Below are positions 15,767 to 23,204 of a DNA stretch of 64,000 nucleotides, one piece after another. Every line of letters begins with the position of its first letter. Position 1 is the stretch's first letter. Under the pieces are notes generated by a model. That model had not been told where the DNA came from and searched no databases. It worked only from the letters and a program-made list of their open reading frames with translations. The DNA comes from Mediterraneibacter gnavus ATCC 29149 (lineage in GTDB: Bacteria > Bacillota > Clostridia > Lachnospirales > Lachnospiraceae): NCBI RefSeq assembly GCF_008121495.1, contig NZ_CP043051.1:1116001-1180000 (forward strand), given 5' to 3'. The position numbers and the translations under genes were made by a program.

Positions 15767-17665
15767 ATGAATATTAAAGAGATTGCCCAACTTGCAGGAG
15801 TTTCCACCTCCACTGTATCCAAAATCGTAAACCAAAAAGACGAAAGTATCAGTCAGGAAACACGTGAACGTGTATTAAAAATTGTGAAAGAATATAATTA
15901 TACCCCCTACTCTTCAGCTGCATCGCATCAAAAAACATGGGTTATTGGCATACTACTGCGTTCCTCTATTTCTTTCGATAAGACTCTGGATGGAATTATT
16001 CAGACTGCTCAAAAAAACGGATATACGACTATTGTGTGTAATAGTAACTCGAGTACAGAACAAGAATTCAAAAATATCACTGCTCTCTGTAAAAACAATG
16101 TCGATGGAATTATCTGGGAACCTATTGAAACAAAAAGCCTTGATTATGCTTCTTGCTTTAAAACAAAAGATATACCCTTCCTTACTATTGGACCTGTAGG
16201 CGGAAAAAATTCCATATTCTTACCTTATGAAGAATTTGCCTATCGGCTAACGCAGGAACTAATTGATCGAAAGCACCACAATATTGCCTGCCTGCTTACA
16301 GAAGGGCGGAGAACTGACGCATTTTTATCAGGATATAAAAAATGTTTATTTGATAATCATATGAAATTGGATAAAGAATTCATTTTTTACGAGTTTACTG
16401 ACTCCTTAATCTATAAAGTAAACACCCATCGTATAAGTGCTGTTATCTCTTCACATTATCAGAAAGCACTTGAATTTTACCAACTTATGAATTCTTTACA
16501 TTACCGAATACCTGAAGATTTTTCTCTTATCTGCCTGAAAAATGACGCAACAGAAACCCTGGCGTTCCCTGAGATTTCTACTTACACAGCATCCAACAAA
16601 GACTTTGGTGTTTATTTATGCGAAAAAATAATTGCCAGAATAGAAAAATCTCATACAAGGACTCCTGGATTTTCTGAAGGATTCAAGATAGATAATACGG
16701 CTACCATTGGTATACCATTTAATTTGAACTCTTTAAAAATTACAGTTGTAGGAAGCATCAATATGGATACTTATCTAAATGTTCCACAGCTTCCACATAC
16801 AGGAAAAACAGTCATCACATCGACCTCTTCCGTTTATCCTGGCGGAAAAGGAATCAATCAGGCTATCGGTGCTTCCAGACTTGGACATCGTGTAACACTG
16901 ATTGGAAATGTAGGTTCTGATCTTGATTCTGACAATATTTATCGTGCATTAAATGAAAATGGGGTAGAAACCCATGGAGTAAAAAGATGTCTGCAAACCG
17001 ATACAGGAAAAGCATATATCTTTGTAGATTCTAATGGTGACTCTATGATTTCAATTCTCACAGGGGCAAACGGAATTTTCACTCCTCAGGATATTTGCGA
17101 GAAAGAACATTTATTTGAAAACACCGGATATTGTCTGATTCAATCAGAGATTCCATTGGATACTATGCGAGAGGCATGCCGTATGGCACACAAATATCAT
17201 GCAAAAACCATCGTAAAGCCTTCTGCCTGCTCTTCTATGACACGGGAAATGCTTGCTGATATTGATATTATAATTCCTAACGAGGATGAACTATTCGAGC
17301 TATGTTCTAAATACTATCCATCTATGGAAGCACAGGCAGCTTCCATGCTGGAATGTGGAATATCTGCTGTAATTGTTACATTACGGGAAAAAGGCTGTTA
17401 TGTAAAAACAAAGGACTGGGAACAATATTTTTCTGCTGCCGATTTTTCTGCAGTTGACAAAACAGGTGCCAGCGATGCCTTTATCAGTGCACTCGCTTCC
17501 TATCTGCTTTATGGATATGATTTAAAAAAGGCTGTTCGAATTGCAACATATGCTGCTGGATTCTGCATTTCAAGAGAAGGGGTCGTTCCAGCATTAATAG
17601 ACAGAAGCAGTCTTGAAACTTATATTCGCCAAAAAGAACCTTCGTTATTTCAAGATGAGACTTAA
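15767..17665 (+). CDS. Fusion of LacI-family repressor and ribokinase-type (PfkB) kinase
   Basis: A 632-residue two-part protein with GGAGGA 6 bp before its ATG. Residues 1-55 are a LacI helix-turn-helix (IKEIAQLAGVSTSTVSKIVN) with the hinge region. Residues 60 to about 310 are a periplasmic-binding-type effector domain (VIGILLRSSISFDKTLDGII; NNVDGIIWEPIE). Residues about 323-620 are a PfkB domain: LKITVVGSINMDTYLNV, VYPGGKGINQAIGASRLG, and the catalytic VDKTGASDAFISALASYL. The catalytic Asp is kept, but the usual GAGD reads GASD. The gene is divergent from the ECF operon and is its probable regulator. The kinase half may be a working ribokinase, a second sugar sensor, or both. Codon use shows no break between halves. 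Confidence 0.9.
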   Translation: MNIKEIAQLAGVSTSTVSKIVNQKDESISQETRERVLKIVKEYNYTPYSSAASHQKTWVIGILLRSSISFDKTLDGIIQTAQKNGYTTIVCNSNSSTEQEFKNITALCKNNVDGIIWEPIETKSLDYASCFKTKDIPFLTIGPVGGKNSIFLPYEEFAYRLTQELIDRKHHNIACLLTEGRRTDAFLSGYKKCLFDNHMKLDKEFIFYEFTDSLIYKVNTHRISAVISSHYQKALEFYQLMNSLHYRIPEDFSLICLKNDATETLAFPEISTYTASNKDFGVYLCEKIIARIEKSHTRTPGFSEGFKIDNTATIGIPFNLNSLKITVVGSINMDTYLNVPQLPHTGKTVITSTSSVYPGGKGINQAIGASRLGHRVTLIGNVGSDLDSDNIYRALNENGVETHGVKRCLQTDTGKAYIFVDSNGDSMISILTGANGIFTPQDICEKEHLFENTGYCLIQSEIPLDTMREACRMAHKYHAKTIVKPSACSSMTREMLADIDIIIPNEDELFELCSKYYPSMEAQAASMLECGISAVIVTLREKGCYVKTKDWEQYFSAADFSAVDKTGASDAFISALASYLLYGYDLKKAVRIATYAAGFCISREGVVPALIDRSSLETYIRQKEPSLFQDET

Positions 17666-17704
17666 TACATAATCAGCGTTTCATATCAGAAGGGGGAATA
17701 TGAT

Positions 17705-17995
17705 ATGTTCAAACACCATTTTAAAAGATCTTTTTCCATCGAACTGGATGACCAGAATTGTTTTCCAAATGAAAAGGATTTTGTTTATCCAAACTCTCTG
17801 GTCATACAGGCCGCACTGGAAAATTACTGCCTGAAAAACGGAATCCACCTGGAGTATATCAGTAAGTATAAACCAATCACTTTTATATTGGATGGAAAAA
17901 CAAAATATACTGCCGAAGCACAACTTATCCGCGGACGATTTTATTCTGGATACACTTTGATCTGTACAGAGATATTAGAAGATACAGAAACATAA
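17705..17995 (+). CDS. Small protein, DUF4318-like
   Basis: 96 residues, with AGAAGGGGG before the ATG. No signal peptide or membrane segment. The pattern ELDDQN-CFPNEKDFVYPNSL, 'HLEYISKYKPITFILDGKTKY' (split at ISKYKPITFILDGK) and CTEIL at the end recalls the DUF4318 family, small cytoplasmic proteins of unknown function in Clostridia; this match is from memory. It lies 39 bp after the fusion regulator and may be co-transcribed. A damaged partial copy of its 3' half is at 18994-19078. Confidence 0.6.
   Translation: MFKHHFKRSFSIELDDQNCFPNEKDFVYPNSLVIQAALENYCLKNGIHLEYISKYKPITFILDGKTKYTAEAQLIRGRFYSGYTLICTEILEDTET
17890..17976 (+). repeat. Repeat copy A (inside the DUF4318-like gene)
   Basis: The 87 bp from GGATGG to GAGATA recur at 18994-19078 with a few substitutions (for example GCGGACG against ACGGACG) and one base missing. 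Confidence 0.85.
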
Positions 17996-17996
17996 A

Positions 17997-18049
17997 AAAT
18001 AAAGGAGGTTCCCATAAACCTGTTCGTTTTACAGTAATCTCCTTTATTT
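17997..18049 (+). terminator. Hairpin after the DUF4318-like gene
   Basis: AAATAAAGGAG (17997-18007) pairs with CTCCTTTATTT (18039-18049) across a 31-nt loop. The T-run is weak, so termination is probable rather than certain. Confidence 0.5.
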
Positions 18050-18122
18050 ATCGGGTTCTATGAAAGTTAATAATCTCTCCGGATCTTCTATTCCAGAAAT
18101 TCAGAAAATGTAACCTATCACC

Positions 18123-18262
18123 TTGCAGAATTGATGCAGATGTGCTATATTGAAAATACAAAAGGAACAACCGCCCACAAGGGGTTGACCTCATAGCATT
18201 AGTGACAAATCATAGAATTGCCACCCTCGGCACTCGGTCAAAGTTTAGAGGGTGGTTTTTCT
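18123..18262 (+). ncRNA. Type I antitoxin RNA 1 with its promoter
   Basis: -35 TTGCAG (18123-18128), 17-bp spacer, extended -10 TGTGCTATATT (TATATT 18146-18151) predicts a start near 18158. The RNA would end after the hairpin CCACCCTC...GAGGGTGG followed by TTTTT near 18262. It converges on the toxin gene and shares its terminator region, the txpA/RatA-type layout in which 3' ends overlap. The same promoter recurs at 20746. Confidence 0.65.
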
Positions 18263-18274
18263 ATACTTAAAACA

Positions 18275-18367
18275 TTATCTGATAAACGTAAATACGAATG
18301 TCAGCAATGCCAGAATGAACATTCCAAAGGCCATAAGATCTTTAAAGTCAAACGGTTTCTTGTCCAT
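18275..18367 (-). CDS. Type I toxin, holin-like small membrane peptide 1
   Basis: A 30-residue peptide too short for standard calling: MDKKPFDFKDLMAF then GMFILALLTFVFTFIR. A single hydrophobic helix with charged ends and the FGMFILALLTF core matches the 'putative holin-like toxin' family of Firmicutes type I toxin-antitoxin loci. A GGGGGTGG site precedes the ATG. Its promoter is TTGAAA (18457-18462), 17-bp spacer, TACACT (18434-18439) on the minus strand. The antitoxin RNA runs toward it. Overproduction of such peptides damages the membrane. Confidence 0.7.
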   Translation of the reverse strand: MDKKPFDFKDLMAFGMFILALLTFVFTFIR

Positions 18368-18433
18368 CAGCACCACCCCCATTCTATGTAAGAATAGAGG
18401 TCAGCCACCCTGTAACACGGTTGTTCTATCGAA

Positions 18434-18462
18434 AGTGTATCACATTCTTGACTGTATTTCAA
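18434..18462 (-). promoter_or_regulatory. Toxin 1 promoter
   Basis: -35 TTGAAA (18457-18462), 17-bp spacer, -10 TACACT (18434-18439), on the minus strand. The flank further upstream is shared with toxin locus 2 (around 21070-21120). Confidence 0.6.
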
Positions 18463-18597
18463 TTTCCTGCTGCCAATGCATCCCATTTTCCAACCGTCTG
18501 TATTCACTCTAAGTTAGCAACTCCCATTTCAAATAGAGTATATAATTACTTTTTCATTATTGGTATCAAAACGGGATATATAACTCCCGAAGATTGA

Positions 18598-18972
18598 AAA
18601 GCGTTAGCTCGCGGTATAAACTCACAGAAAACACAGCTTTCATTATATTTTAAAAATGAGAGACTTGAAAAAATTCTAGAAGAATGGGTTACTGTTGATT
18701 CCATAACTATCCAAGATGCTGGAGTGAAGGAAAAATTACTTCGCTTATGGAAAGAAGAAGTATTAAGTACAGCACGATCGAGAAAATCAAAATGGAATTT
18801 CAGAAATGAAGAAGACGGTTTGCATTTGTATAGATATATAATGTCAATGTTTGATAAGCGTCAAGCTATTTTAGAACGTGGATTAGGCAACATTGGATAT
18901 AACAGCGTAACAAAAGAAGGAATCAAATTAGCTGAAAAATGTGTACAAAAATGCTCTGTCTTTACCGGCTGA
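18598..18972 (+). pseudogene. Unrecognised gene fragment without start
   Basis: An open frame of 124 codons runs from a TGA at 18595 to a stop at 18970-18972. No start codon with a ribosome site opens it; the first ATG (internal, 18724 region is GTG/ATG-poor) is deep in the frame. The translation is charged and helical (for example KNERLEKILEEWVTVDSI, LLRLWKEEVLSTARSRKSKW). I do not recognise the family. The flanking duplication and toxin loci mark this stretch as recombined, so it is probably a gene end carried in by insertion. Confidence 0.4.
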
Positions 18973-18993
18973 ATCCTATGATGTTGTTAGAAT

Positions 18994-19078
18994 GGATGGA
19001 AAACAAAATATACTGCCGAAGCACAACTTATCCACGGACGATTTTATTCCGGATATACTTTGATCTGTACAGAGATCT
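18994..19078 (+). repeat. Repeat copy B, truncated DUF4318-like 3' fragment
   Basis: An 85-bp copy of 17890-17976 with a one-base deletion in the A-run, so it could not encode the same protein even if joined. It ends abruptly at AGATCTTA, where unrelated DNA begins. Confidence 0.85.
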
Positions 19079-19135
19079 TAGGCCACTTATAAATGATTTT
19101 CTACGCAAAATGGCAAAATTTCGGCATCAGGAAAA

Positions 19136-20644
19136 TCAAGATGTAAGCGCTGGAACAAGGATAAGGTTTTTTATCGATAAACCAGCAGCTATGATCTCTT
19201 TTCCAAGAGCCGTTATCAAATATTTATAGGATCCTGGGATTTTTTCAATCAGTCCATGGACTTTCAGACGTTTAAAGCTCCTTGTCATGGCAGACGGAGT
19301 GATTTTCGGAAGATGCTGGCGGATCTGTTTTCCTTGTATCCCGAATGTCATGTATTCCCCTTTGCTGATGGCTTCCAGTACAGACAGATCACGGGAATCA
19401 AAAAAGTTGAATCCGCGATAGGTTCGTTCCTTTTCCCTCCGGGAATGACTGACTTCATCCAATTTCTTCCTGCCGCTGCTGTGATCATCAAAGGATGAGA
19501 TAAATTCAAGATATCTGTAATTCGCAGATTTCAGGATTGTGAATAACTGATATAAGCTGTAAATACTCTTTTTTAAAGGGGCTTTCCGAATATCGGATGT
19601 TCCATCCCTATGCTGAACTTCCCGCTCCACACGGAACGTACTGATATCATTGCAGGTGCTTTCAATTCGCAGTACACAGCCAAACTTGTCATACATTTTT
19701 ATGGACACATCACCCATGTGGTGCTTGATCCTCGTTCCGAGGATGCGCTGATTATAGTTTGTGCCAATCTCTTTGGTACAGTTATAAGTGATTCGCTGTC
19801 CAAGGAAAGTGGCGATGTTGTCAGGCTTCACAGTATATATCGCAGTGTGGATGATTTCATCATAGATTGGTGCCAGGTATTCCGGCTTACGGAACATGAT
19901 ATCCGTGGCACATTCGATCTGCTGAACCGTCCAGGTATAACCCAGCCCGAGAGATTCCGGAACGGGACTGTAGCGTCTGGCAAAGACATCGAGAACTTTA
20001 TGGAGCCCTTGCGGGTTGATACGGTCAGAAAGTTTCTGAGCAGTTTCAATATCGGAGATTTCAAGGAACGCGTTGTCCTGCATCCGGTAAGAAAGCTGTT
20101 TTTTATCAAGCTTATAGGCGAGCAGGTTATGACCGTTCATGTAAAACTGAAGACGGAAAGGCGGCCATGTAGGGACACGAAGATAGCAAAGGCCAAGTTC
20201 CCTGTCGATAAAATAGAAATAGTAATGAAGACACTTGCTCTGGTCAAACTTCAGGAAGGTCTTCCCAGTTGTTTTATCATGCCAGGGCCTGTAGGTATTA
20301 CAGCATTCCATAGCAGAAAAGATATGGATCAGACCTTCCGTTTTTCCGGTTTCGGCAATGATGTTCTGGATGCGGTCATCTTTTCGAAAAGCATGGAGTT
20401 TTCGGATGAACTCAATTTCCATTCCATTTTCGTGAGCAATCTTTTCCGCATTCTGACGGACCTGTTCCGTAAGGGGCTGGGAGAAACTGGTGGGATAATC
20501 AAAAATACGGATACCGTTGAGTTTCATATAGGCAGTCATTGCTTCCGCATGGCTCCAGTTTGGGATATATCCCTGAATGATCATGCGGTCATAACAGGTA
20601 ATGATGCCATGAATTTTATCAGCGTATTTATCAGTGAGTAACAT
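19136..20644 (-). CDS. Uncharacterised ~500-residue protein with C-terminal winged helix
   Basis: 502 residues from ATG 20644 (site AAGGGGG); an upstream in-frame ATG at 20677 lacks a site. The N-terminus reads LLTDKYADKIHGIITCYDR, and a central region has 'YYFYFIDRELGLCYLRVPTWPPF' (split: YFIDRELGLCYLRVPTWPPF). The C-terminal 90 residues look like a winged helix (QIRQHLPKITPSAMTRSFKR). I recall a widespread, often multi-copy family of this length annotated only as hypothetical or MarR-like, found in many phyla. Its spread and the mobile setting suggest it belongs to a selfish or mobile element, but no terminal repeats or transposase motif is visible. It is inserted between two toxin-antitoxin loci. 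Confidence 0.5.
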   Translation of the reverse strand: MLLTDKYADKIHGIITCYDRMIIQGYIPNWSHAEAMTAYMKLNGIRIFDYPTSFSQPLTEQVRQNAEKIAHENGMEIEFIRKLHAFRKDDRIQNIIAETGKTEGLIHIFSAMECCNTYRPWHDKTTGKTFLKFDQSKCLHYYFYFIDRELGLCYLRVPTWPPFRLQFYMNGHNLLAYKLDKKQLSYRMQDNAFLEISDIETAQKLSDRINPQGLHKVLDVFARRYSPVPESLGLGYTWTVQQIECATDIMFRKPEYLAPIYDEIIHTAIYTVKPDNIATFLGQRITYNCTKEIGTNYNQRILGTRIKHHMGDVSIKMYDKFGCVLRIESTCNDISTFRVEREVQHRDGTSDIRKAPLKKSIYSLYQLFTILKSANYRYLEFISSFDDHSSGRKKLDEVSHSRREKERTYRGFNFFDSRDLSVLEAISKGEYMTFGIQGKQIRQHLPKITPSAMTRSFKRLKVHGLIEKIPGSYKYLITALGKEIIAAGLSIKNLILVPALTS

Positions 20645-20745
20645 ATAAAAACCCCCTTTTTCTTTAGAATAACACAAGGGGTAGAAAATAAAAATAACTT
20701 TTCCGGTTTATCCGGGTTAGGGACTGTAAAATGTAACCTATTATC

Positions 20746-20872
20746 TTGCAGAATTGATACAGATGTGCTATATTGAAGATATAAAAAGGGAAACCGCAAG
20801 CGGCTTACCCCGAAAATTTAGAAACTGTTTTTACAAACAGCCGTCATTATTCGCAGTAATGGCGGCTATTTT
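20746..20872 (+). ncRNA. Type I antitoxin RNA 2 with its promoter
   Basis: -35 TTGCAG (20746-20751), 17-bp spacer, extended -10 TGTGCTATATT (TATATT 20769-20774): the same promoter as antitoxin 1, with the same flank upstream. The RNA would end after the hairpin AGCCGTCATTA...TAATGGCGGCT near 20868. It overlaps the 3' end of toxin 2 on the other strand. Confidence 0.65.
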
Positions 20873-20961
20873 CGTTTATCCTTGAAAATCTCATAACAAA
20901 GACTAACAAGGGCAACAATGAATATTAACAACTGAATCAGATCAGTATATGTAACACACAT
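20866..20961 (-). CDS. Type I toxin, holin-like small membrane peptide 2
   Basis: 31 residues from ATG 20961: MCVTYTDLIQLLIF then IVALVSLCYEIFKDKRK, one hydrophobic helix with a basic tail, typical of Firmicutes holin-like toxins. GGAGGG lies 8 bp upstream of this ATG; an earlier ATG at 20967 is too close to the site. Its promoter is TTGAAA (21070-21075), 17-bp spacer, perfect TATAAT (21047-21052). The convergent antitoxin RNA shares its 3' region. Confidence 0.72.
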   Translation of the reverse strand: MCVTYTDLIQLLIFIVALVSLCYEIFKDKRK

Positions 20962-21046
20962 TGGCATCGCCCTCCTTTCTTTCGTCTGGAGGGTCGCCCC
21001 TCCGTAAAAGAGGGTAAGCCGCCCGGCTTTGGTTTCCCATGCCGAG

Positions 21047-21075
21047 ATTATAGCATATTCTCAACTTGCTTTCAA
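21047..21075 (-). promoter_or_regulatory. Toxin 2 promoter
   Basis: -35 TTGAAA, 17-bp spacer, -10 TATAAT on the minus strand, stronger than the toxin 1 promoter. The leader between promoter and toxin has a GAGGGTCGCCCCTC hairpin that may hide the ribosome site. Confidence 0.7.
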
Positions 21076-21238
21076 TTCCTCTGCTGCCAATGCATCCCAT
21101 TTTCTAACGGTCTGTATTTACTGTAGTATTTCAATGAAAAATCAATTTTACCCCTTTACCCTAACATTTTCCTCACTGAATAGATTTAAACTATAATTTC
21201 CTCTATCCTGTATGGAGTTTTAAAGCGCAGAATTGATT

Positions 21239-21598
21239 TTATGATAACTTCTTGAGCCGTTCTGCAATTTCTTTCCGCTGTTCTTCTGTTAATTCTCGCT
21301 TAATATCTCTTGACCGAATTGTAACGAATCTTTTTGGAAAGAAATATTCTTTAGACACAATAGTACCCTTCACCCGTTCCACTCTTCCTAATCTGAATTG
21401 CTCTGGATTCTGTTGCAATAGCTGAATCAGACGGACGTGCAGGGCCAGGGGGATCTGGGAATACGGGACCATGGATGAAAGCAGTAATGCATGGGTATGT
21501 CCGCAGATTTTGCAGTACACACGAACAACGGAAAGGGAGAGGATCCTGTCAGCAAGCTGGATGCTGCGTTTATAAGAGCCATGTTTAGGTGAAGGCAG
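21239..21598 (-). pseudogene. Fragment of a DUF6431-like zinc-ribbon protein
   Basis: The frame holds KHGSYKRSIQLADRIL, then RVYCKICGHTHALLLSSMVP with a CxxC knuckle, and continues to a lysine-rich end at 21239. This resembles the middle of DUF6431 proteins, often found near insertion sequences in Lachnospiraceae. The frame has an in-frame stop just upstream of 21598 and no start site, so the gene is truncated. Confidence 0.5.
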
Positions 21599-21666
21599 AA
21601 ACTAAACTTTGGTAGGGGAGGTTTCTGCTTTCTTAATTTCATGGTTACAAAACCATATGATAACAC

Positions 21667-21731
21667 AAGAGGTCTCAGGATAAAACAATTTGATGGAAAA
21701 TACGTCAGATTCCTTTATTCCAAGACCTCTT
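21667..21731. terminator. Inverted repeat, possible terminator
   Basis: AAGAGGTCT (21667-21675) and AGACCTCTT (21723-21731) flank 47 bp of AT-rich DNA. The plus strand continues with a short T-run. It separates the DUF6431 fragment from the next gene group. Confidence 0.4.
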
Positions 21732-21734
21732 TTA

Positions 21735-22289
21735 TTACGCCTTAAAGATGAAAAATAAGTTTGTTATAGTGTGCTTGATAATAATATACTTCCCTTCTTC
21801 GTTCTGGAACGTCATGCAAAGAGCTTCTCCCTTTTCTCCGGTCTCCCGGTCTTTTGTCATGCAATCTTCCAGATCGATCAAAACGCACTGTCTCAACTCT
21901 TCCATGTCCTCTGATCCATATACCGGATGTTCTACAACATTCTCTGACTTCGCTTTCTCCATTCCAAGCCGGAAGGCTTTCTGGATTGCTTCGTACTGAT
22001 CCACGCTTTCTGCATTGATCTGCATGATTTCTTCCGCTGCCATTTCTGGCAACAGTCCATCTTCTTCCAGTGATGCATACTCTCCGATCAGCTTCTGTAT
22101 ACCGCTCATAGCTACCACTAACAAACTCCGCACGCTCCGCTCTGTTTCTTGATGCTCTTCTCTTGTCATAGTGCCGTTGCCGTATCCGTTGATCCCGGTT
22201 GACATCTGGTACTGCGCATATTCCAGACTGTTTAAAATATTCTGTAACTGTGCTTCTGTTTCTGTCATTTCAAAAAATAATTTGCTCAT
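21735..22289 (-). CDS. Hypothetical protein of phage/ICE remnant
   Basis: 184 residues, acidic and helical, with no signal peptide. The first 70 residues (LFFEMTETEAQLQNILNSLE; REEHQETERSVRSLLVVAM) form probable coiled helices, and the end turns hydrophobic (IIIKHTITNLFFIF). It starts 14 bp after the next upstream gene. I do not recognise it. The company of small accessory genes and a DnaB tail suggests mobile-element origin. Confidence 0.5.
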   Translation of the reverse strand: MSKLFFEMTETEAQLQNILNSLEYAQYQMSTGINGYGNGTMTREEHQETERSVRSLLVVAMSGIQKLIGEYASLEEDGLLPEMAAEEIMQINAESVDQYEAIQKAFRLGMEKAKSENVVEHPVYGSEDMEELRQCVLIDLEDCMTKDRETGEKGEALCMTFQNEEGKYIIIKHTITNLFFIFKA

Positions 22290-22303
22290 ACTTTGTTTTC
22301 CTC

Positions 22304-22507
22304 CTACGCTTCTAACATTTGAATTCGATACATTGGAACTGACGCAAGGATGCCGCCCTTTAAAACTACAATTCCCGATGTTTCCCGAAACTCTATCAGT
22401 TCCCCTTCCACCTCATGGAATGTTTCTTCATTCTCCCCAACTCGTTCCCCTGCATCTGCCAAAATGGATACCCATTCTTTCTTGAACAGTAGTCTGCTCT
22501 GCTTCAT
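22304..22507 (-). CDS. Small hypothetical protein of phage/ICE remnant
   Basis: About 67 residues from ATG 22507 (MKQSRLLFKKEWVSILAD), ending VPMYRIQMLEA; the frame can be read up to 22537. A compact, probably beta-rich domain ('EVEGELIEFRETSGIVVLKGG' split EVEGELIEFRE / TSGIVVLKGG). Its 5' end overlaps the neighbouring gene by about 80 bp in another frame. No family recognised. Confidence 0.4.
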   Translation of the reverse strand: MKQSRLLFKKEWVSILADAGERVGENEETFHEVEGELIEFRETSGIVVLKGGILASVPMYRIQMLEA

Positions 22508-22721
22508 GTTTCGCTTTCCTTTCCAATTCGTTTGCAAGTGCCAGTGCTAATTCTTTCGAGAACTCTGTCTGGTACTTCCTGTAAAATCTGTCGGTATCTT
22601 CTACTACCTTCTCCCAGTATTCCTTTGTGTTCTCTACGCTCCAGACTGATTGCATCATTTTCCAATAGTCCTGAAACATTTCAAATTCTTCACTGCCTTT
22701 TAATAATTTTACGCTGCCCAT
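22428..22721 (-). CDS. Small hypothetical protein of phage/ICE remnant
   Basis: 97 residues starting MGSVKLLKGSEEFEMFQDYW, mostly helical and charged, with a hydrophilic C-terminus that overlaps the next gene. The long overlap suggests a frameshift near 22500 that extended this frame. It starts 3 bp after the DnaB fragment stop. No family recognised. Confidence 0.45.
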   Translation of the reverse strand: MGSVKLLKGSEEFEMFQDYWKMMQSVWSVENTKEYWEKVVEDTDRFYRKYQTEFSKELALALANELERKAKHEAEQTTVQERMGIHFGRCRGTSWGE

Positions 22722-22724
22722 CTT

Positions 22725-22985
22725 TTAATCAAACGGTGTCGGTGTCCGTACCGTCTTGAATCCATCTTTGCTTTTGAGTTCCTCTTCTGTTTCCTGGAAT
22801 CGCATTTCATTTCCATCAAAGCGGTATACAATCTTCCCTAGTTCTCCCTGCCGGTTCTTATCCACTTTCAGACCTTTCCTGGTCTTATCCTCATTGTCCA
22901 GATTCCACAACAAAATGATAATGCTTGCATCCTGTTCAATGTCTCCGGCTTCTGATACTTGCAATGACCGCATGGCGCAAAGAAG
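22725..22985 (-). pseudogene. Replicative helicase (DnaB-type) C-terminal remnant
   Basis: The frame from about 22985 reads EAGDIEQDASIIILLWNL, then KGLKVDKNRQGELGKIVYRF, the C-terminal end of a DnaB-family helicase (the IEQDAD...KNRxG segment). Walker A and the rest are missing, and upstream in-frame sequence is unrelated. A phage or ICE helicase cut by deletion. Confidence 0.65.
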
Positions 22986-23015
22986 ACGCCGAGCTAAAGC
23001 TAAACAAAATAAATG

Positions 23016-23041
23016 AAAGCACTCCCCGGATCGAGTGCTTT
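23016..23041 (+). terminator. Hairpin terminator at the edge of the remnant region
   Basis: AAAGCACTC (23016-23024), 8-nt loop, GAGTGCTTT (23033-23041), then TATTCTC. It marks the right end of the accessory patch. Confidence 0.6.
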
Positions 23042-23151
23042 TATTCTCATTGTGGGTAAATTGTGGGTACAGCTTGATTTTTACGCTTGTCTGTGCTACA
23101 ATTCCACCTGCTGAAAGTGGCGTATTTAAGGCATTTCCAGCAATCAACTAT

Positions 23152-23192
23152 CGTGTGTTCGAGACCTTCCACACGTAAAATAAAACTAAAGG
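23152..23192 (+). promoter_or_regulatory. Probable class I preQ1 riboswitch before queT
   Basis: Stem CGTGTG (23152-23157) and CACACG (23170-23175) enclose a 12-nt loop (TTCGAGACCTTC). The A-rich tail TAAAATAAAACTAAAGG follows. The loop CCTT can pair with AAGG (23189-23192) in a pseudoknot that covers the ribosome site AAAGGAG. This is the preQ1-I architecture and the gene downstream is a queuosine-precursor transporter. Individual binding-pocket bases were matched only by eye. Confidence 0.7.
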
Positions 23193-23204
23193 AGATTTTG
23201 ATCT

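Noticed and set aside
19610-20641. A 343-codon plus-strand frame opposite the 502-residue gene
   Set aside because: It is the antisense shadow of the minus-strand gene, with no ribosome site and no family-like pattern.
23086-23150. Possible attachment site of the phage/ICE remnant before the preQ1-like leader
   Set aside because: No second copy of the sequence was found in the window.
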